Positions 1 to 12,800 of a DNA stretch of 64,000 nt are shown piece by piece (positions within the stretch are counted from its first letter, which is position 1; each line of letters begins with the position of its first letter). Source of the stretch: Sphaerolaimus hirsutus (taxonomy: Eukaryota > Nematoda > Chromadorea > Monhysterida > Sphaerolaimidae); the NCBI GenBank assembly GCA_964036195.1, contig OZ038450.1, positions 11,038,701-11,102,700 on the forward strand, given 5' to 3'. A program made the translations under genes and the position numbers. The notes under the pieces are model-generated. The model searched no databases. It was not told where the DNA came from and was given only the letters and a program-made list of their open reading frames with translations.

Positions 1-689
1 CGCGGGGGCTGGATAGATAGCAAATCGCTTAGGAGGGTTAGATAGCTGAAAAATTTTCTGGGGGGGGCTGGCGGGGCACAATATATAGGCTTTTTCAAGG
101 TTAAGAAGGCAGAAAGGGGAAAAAATCGCTAATAATCCGTTAAAAGAAGCCAAAAGTAGGTGAAAAATTGCTAAAAATAGGTATATAACCATGCATATAG
201 CCGGAAAGCACGATTTTGAAGGTGAAAAACTATAAAAAGTGCGAGAATTAGTGATTTTGAGCGAAAATTGGGGCAAAATTTTTCAAAAACCGTTCCAGAT
301 AGATAGAAAGCTGTGCGATTTGGGGGTCTTTGGGGGTAGTAGCCAAAAAATTTGCCGCGGGATGGATAGATAGCTGAGCGGCCTCCGGGATAGATAGATA
401 GCTGGCCGATTGGGGGGGCAGCCCCCCTCCCAGCCCCCCTAGGAGACCCCTGGGTCGCAGTTTGCATCGCAGCTACACATATACTAGTGTGTAGCGATGG
501 ACGTTGATATGTCCAAATATACCCTACTTGGAAACGTTGATTACCGGTTTTGGGTATATATAAGCGCACTCTTTACTACGAATTTCGTGAAAATTTCTGA
601 CGAAATAATAACCCCCCACGAAATACCCCCCTCAAAATTTCCACTCTGAAAAAATAAACCCCCTGGGGGTATTTCGAGGAAATACGGTA
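1..689. mobile_element. Overlapping MITEs at the left edge
   Basis: 1-452 is the right part of a GGAGACCCCTG-ended element containing GGATAGATAGATAGC repeats. 453-689 is the right half of a TACCGTATTT element, ending at AGGAAATACGGTA. No coding exon is seen before 881. The ORF at 171-569 on the minus strand is spurious, being repeat. Confidence 0.65.
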
Positions 690-880
690 GTTACAAAAAT
701 TTATAGAACAGTCCAAGGAATCTAAAAAGTATTGGCACAAGGTTTGTCATTCAAACATGGCGCTGTCGGGCAGTGTCAAACCTTAAGATTTTTTAAAAAT
801 CATAAATTTGTGTACATATCTACTTTTGGAATGAAACTCTTTAATTGCTGTGGCGTTTTACAAATACGGCACTTGCTCAG

Positions 881-3800
881 CTACACTGTGTTGGCCAGCC
901 GCGAACAGTCGTGCATCAATGCGGACGTGCGGAACCGCAGAGATATCGACATCAACAGTGCGTGTCGCGAGGTCAATACCCACAATTCCGTGCGTTTTTC
1001 ATGTGCTTTTAATGGCACGCTAAGGAATGGAAGGGATCCATTTTTTCGGCTTTCGTCTCATCAAAATATTCCGATCAATTTTTTTAAGTGGCTTGAAGGC
1101 GGAGTTATAGATTAAGAATAAAGATATTGGGTGTCAAACAATGTATCGTCATCTACTGTGGACATTGCGTGCAAATTTTTTTACAAACACGTAAAAATAA
1201 TAATAATAAATAATATTAATACAGGGGTGGGCATCTTCAGTTACCGCTGGGAAAATGCGATAGATTGAGCTACGGTTGAGCTATCGGAATGAAATTTTAA
1301 CACAATGGAGTAGACTCCATAGGACACCTATTCTGAAGTTTGCAACCCAAACGGCCACATTTTGGGTGAATTGTGGAACACACGGTTTTTAGTGTAATTT
1401 TGTGACTTGGCGTCACCCATAGGATAAATCGAGGGTGGCATTTGAGGGGGGGGGGTCATCGGTCGTTGGTGTCGTCCCATTCTGTCGTACATCGGCCGAT
1501 TTTGATGCCCTTTGAGTATGTTGTGGTCGCGCCTACTACCAAATTCTTTTTTTACTCGAATAGTCCCCCAGTCCCGAGATAAGGGAGGTGAAGTCACAAA
1601 ATTACACTAAAAACTGTGTGTTCCACAACTCCTCCAAACTGTGGCCGTTTGGGTTGCAAACTTCAGCATAGGTGTCCTATGGAGTCTACTCTATTGTGTT
1701 AAAATTTCATTGTGATAGCTCAACCGTAGCTCAAGCTATCGCGTTTTTCCAGCGGTAACTGAAGATGCCCACCCCTGTAAATAGATAAATAATAAAATCA
1801 CCTGTAAAAAATAGAGGGCCATCGCTAGACTAGGCATGCTAGTTGATTGTTATCACGGATAATATATTTTATTAACATTTATCTAAATTCTTAATATTTA
1901 TATAACGTATTACCTCGAATTATCCCACCCCCTCGAAATACCCCCCCCCCCTTTGGAATGATTTACATCATGTACGTAATAAATACGTCATGTATGCAAT
2001 GTACATTGATGTATATTACTGCTAATTTGCATCGCAGCTACACATAAGACTAGTTTGTGTAGCTATCTACGTTTCCATGTCCAAATATACCCCGTTTGGA
2101 CACATTTATTACCTGTTTTGTGTACGCAAATGCCCACTTTTTACTACGATCCTTACGAAAATTGTAAATGTCTTTCAGGCCGGCTGCGTTTACCGATCGA
2201 ATCTTCGCTCAGCGTACAAAGACACCGCGCATCTACTGCGACCGGCCATTGCTGACGGCATGAGAAGTTTACGCGACACAGGTGGCGTGCAGCCGAAAAC
2301 TTGCTGGGACATGGAAGATTTGGTCGCTATCGCTGAACAGTCGGCACTCAAACAGGTGCTCTTGGGTTGCGTGAATGGAGTTAAACTTACTGAATTTATG
2401 ATTTTAGTTTAGTTTAGTTTTGATCGATCTGGATTGTCCTTTAACAGCTTGTAAAAGTAATCTACCGTGAATCCCTTCAGTATTATACTACTAGTGTTTA
2501 TCAGTGTTGAATAGAGATAGTAAAAATTAGACTCTTGCAGAGTTTCGCCAATGGGAGATACGGCGCCAACAAAAGACGCCGCGCACACAGCCAATTTTGT
2601 CCATATTATGCCACTAACAAAGTGATGCTGCAGGATGCCAGATTGATCATCTGTCCATACAATTATTTGATTGGTTGGCTGTTTTCTCATATGTATTTCT
2701 CCCTTCGGTTGGACAATAGGCGGATACATATCTAGAAGTTTTAATTATCGCGACATTTGCAGACCCAATGGTTCGCCGTTCCATGAGTTTGAGCACTGTG
2801 AATGCCGTGATAATACTGGTGCCACTTTCAGACCTTGTAAACGACCCTGTAAAATGTAAAATGTCGTGTGATGTGTCAAAAGTCATTTAAAATACCCTGT
2901 AATTGTACAAACGGAAGTTTGCCGCTTTACAGGTACTTTTCATGACTTTTGACACTTTTCATGACATTTTACATTTTACACGGCAGTTTACAGAGTCTGT
3001 GAGTGCCCCTGGACGAGGCGCACAACATCGAAGACGTTTGCCGCGATTCCGCCAGTTTTGAGTTCGCTTACGACGCGTGCCACGATGCTGAAACTAGTTT
3101 TGCCACTGCCGGTGTGTTGCCGTTGTGCTGATTTCGTGATCACTGCAAATTGGAGTTGGCTATATCTGTCACGGGCTCAACGTTTTTGGTCTAATTTAGT
3201 CACAACGTTTCAACTAAAAATTCCAATTTTCATTGTACGCAGCGACAGGAGGAGAGGGGTGGGGGTGTTTTAGCAATTTTTGCAACTGCTTTTCGAAAAG
3301 CAGGGTTATTTCTAGGGTTGGGACTTGATTTTTTTACTGATTAAAAACAATCAAAGGGTGGAAACTGATTTTAATTTAAAAAAATCAAAAGACAAATTTT
3401 CTGTCTACTTGCACTAGGTATTTTTTAATTTTTTTGTGCACACGTGCGCAATTTCTTATACACGCATTGGTTGTGTTTTCATGGGTTTTGGGGCATTTTC
3501 AGTGTAAAAGCTTCCATTTATTCATGCTGCCATGTAAATAATATGCCATGATATGCTAAGTGTAGTGTAAAATATCCAACCAGTGTGCTCCCACATACTT
3601 CTACAGTGTGTAACATCACTGTCAATGTATTAGCCATCTCTTATAACCTTATTTAAGCACTTTTCCATGCTGAACTTCACTTGAAGTCACAAACGTTCGA
3701 CAAGGTGATATACGTAATAAGTCGACGTAAAAATGCATATTTCTGAAAGAAATCACTGCTTATAATGCTATCCCATGACTTCACAGCCATAATATGACCA

Positions 3801-6800
3801 CAATAGACATAACAATACATTGTCTGACACTTAACATACACATACCCCCATTTTGGACGATTAAAAAATCTGATTTAAAAATAAATTTAAAAAAATTGAT
3901 TTTTTTCAATAGAAAAATCAAGTCCTTTGAAAAAATGATTTTTTCCAGCCCTAGTTATTCCCATCCCCATCGCAGCTCAACACTTGCAAGGATTTGCGAG
4001 GGATTTTGGCGGTCCGCCGCACGAACTGACCGAAAGCATATGCACCCTAAAATCGTACGTAGTATCGGTCAAGTCGATGCTGTACTCAGTGGCGCAAAAT
4101 GTGCCCGTACAGAGCAAAAACACGAATAGTCCCACTTCCAACGAGAATAGAAAAGTGTTGTGTAAAAGTGTCGCTGAAATTGAACGCGTCTTTGAGGAGA
4201 ATGGTGTGTTTTTGGATGCCGAGAAGATGAAACTGATGCAGGTGCGGAGCATTCAAATTTTTATCTCTCAAAATGTATCAGGTTCTTGCCACCATGACAC
4301 AAACACAGGAGCACCTGCGCAAGTTTTCTGGCTCGTATGAAAATGATGAATCCCGATCAAAAAAGAACAAACAGCAGAATGCCAACAGGTTGGAAGACCC
4401 CCTGGAAACCATGCCCAAGGTGACCTGTGGCCTTGTTTTCGTGGAAAAGGTGCTTCAGTTTCACGAGTATCTTGAGAAGGCCAGGGGAAATCGCGATTCA
4501 AAACAGAGGGAGGACTACCGGTGAGGTATTCGTTGTCCGTTGCACGGGTTTCCGTCGCCCAGCTATCTACTTACCTATCCGGAGGGATTTTGGTGGAATT
4601 TTAACCCAATTAATTTCATAGATTTTTATATTTTTGCCCATTTTCTCCTGCAAAATCACTACTTTATGTGCATTATTCCTTCTCCATCAGAATGGTGCCG
4701 AGGAAACCTTCAAATTTGACTATTTCTGGACACTGAAGCTTCTGTGTGGTGATGCATGGCAGATACATTTGTCTAGACCCTGTACCCCTCTGCATGTAGA
4801 CTCTCTCTGAAACTAGTAAATAGTGGCCTGCAGGTAATTATGATCGCTCTGCAAGTGAACTCGCACTGCAAGTATGCAACCCAGCTAGGGTGGGGACCAG
4901 GACTGGGACTGGGTATTCGGTACCAGGGCTGGGACCAGGACTGACATATTTCTTTCTCGGGGCTGGGGCGTCGGGACTAGGACTGGCTCTGTCTAATTTC
5001 TACTCATAGTGGACAAAGCTGGATAAAATTAGGGTTGGAAAAAAAACGTTTTTTTTTTAACTCGATGTTTTTTTTAAAAAAACAACGTTTTTTTATTAAA
5101 AAAAACGTTTTTTTTTTAATAAAAACAACGTTTTTTTAAAAGCTCTCAGATATGACCTAGTGTCAACATATATAGGTATATCAGACACTGGCAATACTAT
5201 GTGATGTTAAATATGACCATATAATGGCTGTGGACAAGGACGTAGCCAGGGGGGGGGGCGGGGGGGGCGGCCGCCCCCCCCTTCCCGGGCCGGGCCAAAA
5301 AATGTGCCAGAAATGGCACTTCCAGAAGACGATTTTTGCGTAGTTAGAAAAAAATTTGCGCGCAAGCGCGCATTTTACAGTCACACAACATATATTTGCA
5401 GTTGAGCCGTATCCGCGGCCTCAAAACCGGTAAAAAACTATAAATTCCAGTCCGTGTCGCTGTATATGCCTGTACAATATAGACATGTACAGCTGTTTTG
5501 GCGCCAATGCCAGCGCCAGTGGCGCCATGGCGTCACGCCTACGAATGGCGCCAGCGCCATGGCGCCATTCCCCTACTACAGAGGCAAAATTTTAGGGGGG
5601 GGGGCGCCGCCCCCCCCCCGTTCGCCGGGCCCCGTATACAATCCGCCCCCCCCCGCTCAAAAATCCTGGCTACGTCCCTGGCTGTGGAGCCATGGGATAG
5701 CATTATAAGTGGTGATTTGTGTCAAAAATATCCATTTTTAGTCAACATATCGTTCGTATATCGCCTTATAGTTGAATGTTTGTGACTTCAGGTAAAGTTT
5801 GGCACGGAATGGTGATCAAACAAGGTTATAAAAGGAGGTTGTTACTTTGGGAGTGAAGTTACACACTGTGGAGGTACATGGAAGCACATTACCTCAATAT
5901 TATATATTACAGCAACATATGTCGGCTTATTCACCCATGGTAGCACATAGAAATGGATGTTTTGATACTAAAAATGCAACAAAACCAATGAAAACAACCA
6001 CCAATGTCAATTTGTGTGTGAAATTGCGCGCTTGCGCGCAAAAATTTTGCAAAATACCTAGTGCTTAGTAGGGTTGGGACGATATATCGTATCGAATATC
6101 GAATATCGGATATCGACCATTTTTTCATATCGAATATCGAATATCGATATCGAAAATTTTGAAAAAATATCGAATATCGATATCGAATATCGACCATTTT
6201 TTCGATATTTTTCGATATTCTGGTATGCCTTTTGAGGTATTTGCGATCCCACAAAAAATGGCTGAAGCCAACAAAAAGTGGACGCTGCAGCCAAACACGT
6301 GTATGCTTATGAATGCACAAAGTAATATATCATATAAATGCCATGTCATTTTCACATTGAGCTATCAAAAATAGGATATCAAGTTTAAATTATACACATC
6401 CTAACAAAATATAGGATATTAACACAGCAAACGGCATCACAAAGAAACCATTTCACCAAACCTTTGCATGGCAGCGTGGCAAAAAAATTTGGCTGTTTTT
6501 TTAAATACCAACCTTTAAAAATGTACGCCACCCCTAGTCACAAGTATGACCTGTAAGTGTTTGCTTAATAATTTTTCACCTGATATAATTTGATTCATCC
6601 TGTTTTTGTCATTATCTCATTTCAACTGTTGTGCACCTCATTTAAAAAGATGATCAACCATGTTTGTGTCCAAATGGAAATACAATATGCCCCGCTGTAC
6701 TAAAATATCGAAAATATCGAAATATCGATATCGAATATCGAGCATATTTTCATATCGAATATCGATATCGAATATCGAGGGTCCATATCGTATCGATATC

Positions 6801-9800
6801 GAATATCGAGTTTCAGAAAAAAATATCGAATATCGAATATCGATATCGAAAAGTCATATCGTCCCAACCCTAGTGCTTAGTACTAAAAATTTCGGCCGAT
6901 GTTTTTAAAAAAAAAAAAACATTTCGGACGTCATGTTTTTTTTATAAAAAAAACGTTTAAAAAAAACATCGGCCAACCCTAGATAAAATGTAAATAAATA
7001 TGAGGTTATTTTTGTCAGTTTCTGATATTTTTAGGGATATTAATATGCCTAAATTTTAAAATGCTAATCCATGCTATGCTTCAGATAGATTTAATTAGAT
7101 TTTCATTTTGGGACATTTTCTGAAATTATATTTTGTTAGATTTTCTCAACATCATCCATTGTTCAATGTTAGCTGGGGTGCCTACTTTCAGAGCGAGCGC
7201 ACTTGTAGAACGGTCACAATTACATGCAGGCCGCTACTACTTGCAGGGCGAGCTTGCTTGTAGAGAGATTTCCGACCACTAGCAACGCCACTATTCGATG
7301 CACGTTACAGAATGTGTATGGTGCGATCGCGTCGCAGCGCCGCCCGTCGGCCGAGCACGCAGGGCATGGCGCCCGTGTCGCAGCACCTGTTCCCGGAGGA
7401 ATCTGTCGCGTTGCACGTGTGGTGCATGACACCGGCCATCGTGCGTCCAATTATTAGTGTTTACCGTATATCCTTGAATTACCACCTCGAATCAACTCCC
7501 CCCCCCCGATATACGCCCAGGTGTCTTCTAGCTGAGGAAATAATAACGCCCCCCCTCGAAATACCCCCCGTCTGGAAGAAAGTACATCATGTATGTAATG
7601 AACATGATGTATTAATTGATGTCAGTTTGCATCGCAACTACACATAGACTAGTATGTGTAGCTATCTACATTGATATGTCTTAATATAACCTGTTCGCTC
7701 ACGTTTATTATCAGTTTTGGGTATGTAAAATGCCACTCTGTACTACGATCCTTACTGAAAATTTCTGGCGAAACAATACCCCCCCCCCTCGAATAAGCCC
7801 CCCCTCAAAATTTTCACTTTGAAAAATACCCACCCCCTGTGGTTGAGTCGTTGAGGATTTTTGAGGAAATACGGTAAATAGTTGTTATTTCGGAATATGA
7901 ATAATGCTTTTGCCGTTTGCAGGCATTCCAAGATGCATTCGCCGATGCGCGGTCGGTGATTCTCGCCTCGGGCACGTTGTGCCCCATGGAGTCGTTCAAA
8001 GTGGAACTGGAGGTTCCGTTTTTGCAGCTGGAAGGGAGACACGTAATTGAGAGCGACAGATTTTATGTGGCGGCGTTGTCGACAGTCAGTTGAATGAGAG
8101 CTTACGGCAAACCTTTGTAAATATGTGTTTATTACACATCCTACACTAAGGTAAACTTGTAAACTTTTCAACGACCCGGTTTTTATTAAAAAAACACGTT
8201 TCCCCCCATTAAAGTTGGTTAAAAAATCCGTTTTGCTTCTTCAAAAGCTCCCAGATATGGTTATGAGTCAACATAAACATGGGACACGCCAGGTCCGGTA
8301 CCCAAAAGTTGAGTCGGTTCCGGAGCCTATAACTTTGGTTCTAGGGGGGGGGGGGCGGGGGTAAAAATTTGAAATTTTTGGGGAATATATTCTAGACCCC
8401 CCCCTTTAGGGTTGGCACTTGATTTTTTTAAACTGATTTTTAATAAAAAATCTGATTAAAAAAAAAATCAAGGGGTGGAAACTGATTTTATTTAAAAAAA
8501 ATCAAAATGAAAAATTTCTGGTAGACTTGCACTAGGTATTTTGCTATTTTTTGCGCGCTAGCGCGCAATTTCTAATACACATTACCATTGGTGGTGTTTT
8601 CATGGGTTTTGGGGCATTTTTAGTGTAAAAGTTTGCATTTATTCATGCTACAGTGTAATAATAAGCCGTGATATGCTAGTGTAGTATATAATATTCAGCC
8701 AATGTGCCCTCACATACTTCTGCAGTGTGTAGCATCACTGTCAATGTATTAGCCTTCTCTTACAGCCTTTTTTAAGCACTATTCCATGCTGAACTTCACT
8801 TGAAGTCACGAACGTTTGACAAAAGGCGATATACATAACAAGTCGACATAAAATGGATATTTTTGAATGAAATCACTGCTTATAATACTATCCCATGACT
8901 CCACAGTCATATTATGACCACAATAGACATAACAATACATTGTCTGACACTTAACATAGACATATTTTTTCTCTATACCCCCATTTTGGGCGATTTTCAA
9001 AAAAAATCGGATTTTAATTTAAAAAAATCAATTTAAAAAATTTATTTAAAAAAAATCAAGGCGTTTAAAAAAAATTAATTTTTTCCAACACTACCCCCCT
9101 TCGACTATACACTGCAGGGGGGCTCACAAGAGTGTGGGCCGCCGTATACGTGAATATTTTTTTTTTTAAACAGGTGTCCACGCGAGGTCCCGGTACCCCG
9201 TGTTTTTACAGTATAATGGGCTGCTAATCTAAAACTGTTTGGGGGAAATGATCGAAATTTGGAGGGGGTGTACACGACACCCCCCACTAATTTTCACGAA
9301 AGGTTGAGCCCTTTGGCGATCCCCCTGAGAGTGAACTGCTGGAAAATAAACTGATATTTTTTAGAATTCACTGTCCGTATTTGGCACTGGACAGCAAAAA
9401 TAAAAATTACATTAGAATGTCCATTAGAGAACAATGTATACCACTGTAAAAAGTGTGTATTTAAAAAGCGAATTTTAAAACGAAAATTTGATCTGGTACA
9501 AAAGTGTATTCGACACCCATACACAAGTTCCAGATTAAATTTCGATTTAAGTCAAATCTTTACTGCACACTTTTAAAGCTGGTTTACAATGTCCTCTAGG
9601 AGATGATTTAATGTAAAAATTCCTTAAACAACATTGCCCCAAAAATCAACCATAGTGGAGTTTCAATGGGGGTCACTGTAATGATGTCATCGATTACATC
9701 ATTCCAGTAACAAAATTCGCCTTGGGGGACAGCTTTTGTGTTGACCCCCATCAAATCTCCTCCATGGTTGATTTTTGGGGCAATGTTGTTTATGCAAATT

Positions 9801-12800
9801 TTTACATTGAATCATCTCCTAGAGGACATCGTAAACCAGCTTTAAAAGTGTGTATTTAAGATTTGACTTAAATCGAAATTTTATTTGGAACTTGTGTATG
9901 GGTGTCGAATACACTTTCGTACCAGATAAAAATTTCATTTTAAGATTTGCTTTTTTAATACACACTTTTTACAGTGGTATACATTGTTCTCTAATGGACA
10001 TTCTAATGTAATTTTTATTTTTGCTGTCCAGTGCCAAATATGGACAGTGAATTCTAAAAAATATCAGTTTATTTTCCAGCAGTTCACTCTCAGCGGGATC
10101 GCCAAAGTGCTCAACCTTTCGTGAAAAGTAGTCGGGGGTGTCGTGTACACCCCCTCCAAATTTCGATCATTTCCCCCAAACAGTTTTAGATTAGCAGCCA
10201 GTTATACTGTAAAAAACACGGGGTGTCGGACCCCTGGACGGCGATTTTTTCAAAAAAAAACTATTCATGTATACGGCGGCCCACACTCAGGTGAGTCGCC
10301 GACCTTCCCCAGCCCGTATAAAGTAGTGGGGGGATGTCGAGTAAATAATCTCAAAATTTCGAATAAATCCCCCCACTACAGCTGAAGATGTGGCGTCCGG
10401 CACCGACTCAAAAATTAGGTGCCGTACCTGGCGTGTCCCCAGTTTATATATGTAAATCATACAGGTGCCAGTACGTTGTGATGTTGTATATAGCCATAGA
10501 ATGGATGTGAAGTCATGGGATACTATTGTAAGCGGTGATTTCTGTCAAAAATATGAGTTTTTATTAGCCATCCCTTCTATACGTTCGTGACCTCGCAATT
10601 TGTAGATCCTTACATATTTATATTTAGAAAATATTTATTGATGTTTATATATTTATGATAATTTATTTATTAAAGATACCATAATTGTAATGATAAAATT
10701 TTAATATTTAATAACCTGTTCCAGGGTCCAACTGGCCAGGAAATGCGTTGCACACAGCGGGAAAAGTCGAGCGCGTGGTGGCAGGTGCCAGTTCCGCAAG
10801 TGGAGAAGTGAAAGCGCAAACGGCAAAAGCGACGCGAAATGGCAAGTAAATTGGCGAAATCTAACTAACTTCTCTTCTCTTTTGCCATTTTACTTCACAA
10901 TTCACTTAGATTTTGCCATTTCACTTGGCGTTTGCCATTTGCGCTTTCACTTGTCCACTCGCGGAACTGAGCCCAGGACGAGCTGGGTCGCATCGTGCTG
11001 CAAGTGTGCACCCGCGTGCCCGGTGGCGTGCTCGTCTTCTTCGCCAGCTACACGGACATGGAGCGGGCCCACATCAGATGGGGTGAACGCGGCCTGCTCA
11101 AGGCCATGCTCGAATTCAAGGTGAGTTGCATTGAGTTTCATTCTTGTTTCGTGAGACATCAGGGTTCGTTAGCTGAATTGTGCCCTGATGAATAGGTAAT
11201 ATAGCAAAAAAAAACATAATAGCAAAAATGGTTGTCTGTTTATCCAACTTTACCACTGAAAAGTGCCACCTCTGAATGAATAGCTATATACCGTATTTCT
11301 TCTAATAGAACGGCATACCTACAATAGAATGGCACCTCCAATAGAACGGCAGGTTTTGGCATGTTTTTGTGTTCACGAAAACAAAAGAACAGCAGCCCCC
11401 AATTGAACGGCACCTCCAATAGAACGGCAAGTAGGACTTATGTTGGGAGTGTGCCAAAACACAAAAATCAGTAGAAAATGGATGGTGAGAACATTCAAAG
11501 CATTCAAATAGCTGCTAAATGTCAAATTGGTGCTCTTACATTAAAATATTGCTCAAGCTTCATTAAAAATAAGGCTCATGTTCACATGAGAAATGTGTGA
11601 AAAAATTGGTGAAAAAAGTAGAACGGCAGCCTCCAATAGAACGGCACCTCCAGTAGAACGGCAGGTAAAAAAGTTGCCGAAAAAAATACAACGGCGCTCT
11701 TCTATTAGAAGAAATACGGTATGTTGCTAAATAAAGTCGGCAGACGTATCGCCCTACAAACATTTGCGTCACTCTCTCCAGTGGAGAGTGCATGACGGCA
11801 TTAGGTATTGTGACGCAATATTTTAACCACTGGAATAGATCGGGTCACGTATGCAAACTTGGCCCTTATCCCAGTTACCAGTTGCATATTATACAAATGA
11901 GAGTGAAAACTCAAAGTTAGCTAAAAATCGTTAAAATTTGCTTCGCTTTGCCAATTTCCACCTTCATAATCGCTATTTTTGTTTATATACATGGTTATAT
12001 AGCTATTGTGAGCCTATTTTATTCATATAAATAGCGGATTTCGACATTTTGGCCGGCTGCCAGGTTCTCTTCTGTTGGAACGGAGCCAACTTATGAAAAA
12101 TAAAATAAAAACAAAAACGGTAGTTTGAACGGTAAAACGGTAGTTTGAACGGTCAAATTCTTTACGAGCAACGTTGAAAATGTAGATAACTAGGTCGTGG
12201 CACGCACGGAGGCAGCGAAACGTCCATTTTTCTTTTAATATGATTTTCTTTTTCAATTTCTAGCGTCCGCGTGGGACGCAAGTTTCGTTGTTCGCTCTAT
12301 TCACGAGCGAATTCTAACTCTCCGATTTTGTAGGGTGAAATGTCCGCCGACTTTACCAATGGTGCTTGATTGTAACAGGCCAGGCCTATTTCGCACATAT
12401 ACCGGTCTCGCACATACGCCCGTTTCCCACATGGATGAAACCCGGACCGCACATATGCCTGTTTCGCACATAACTGATGCTATGTGCGAATCGGGCCTAT
12501 GTGCAAAACGGGCCTATGTTAACATAACCCCCCCCCCCCCAGCAGCACAATGAATATGTGAAAAAACTAGTCAAATGAGTTTTCAACATATTTGTCACTT
12601 TTTTCAAGTGAAAAAAGTGAAAAGTAAAGTGACTTGTCATTTGACTTCTCAGTTTTCAACAAATTTATCACTTTGTTCAAATGAAAAACTTCCCATCAAA
12701 TCAAATGACAAGTCACTTTACTTTTCAATTTTTTCACGTGAGTGTGTTGAAAACTCATTTGAACCTGGAGAACTCGTGCTGCTGAGGGTGGTAATGTTGG

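Larger units (their letters stand above)
5030..6981. mobile_element. TAGGGTTGG MITE with A/T-rich ACGTTTTTT ends and two nested MITEs
   Basis: The host element has ends TAGGGTTGGAAAA and CATCGGCCAACCCTA and the perfect duplication GATAAAAT. It has received a GGGACGTAGCC element at 5235-5680 and a TCGATA-array element at 6069-6872. Uninterrupted relatives are present at 22603-23252 and 39553-40182, which show both empty sites. All lie in the BRIP1 intron 4521-7310. Confidence 0.85.

Noticed and set aside
4691-4762. Exon-like stretch reading [21 protein letters not shown] in part, after a CATCAG acceptor.
   Set aside because: Its phase does not fit the preceding BRIP1 exon, whereas the exon at 7311 fits exactly and has the family motif. 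Probably repeat or chance.
5930-6900. Frames rich in Ile, Tyr, Arg and Asp (YRYRI, FDIDI).
   Set aside because: Translations of TCGATA arrays.
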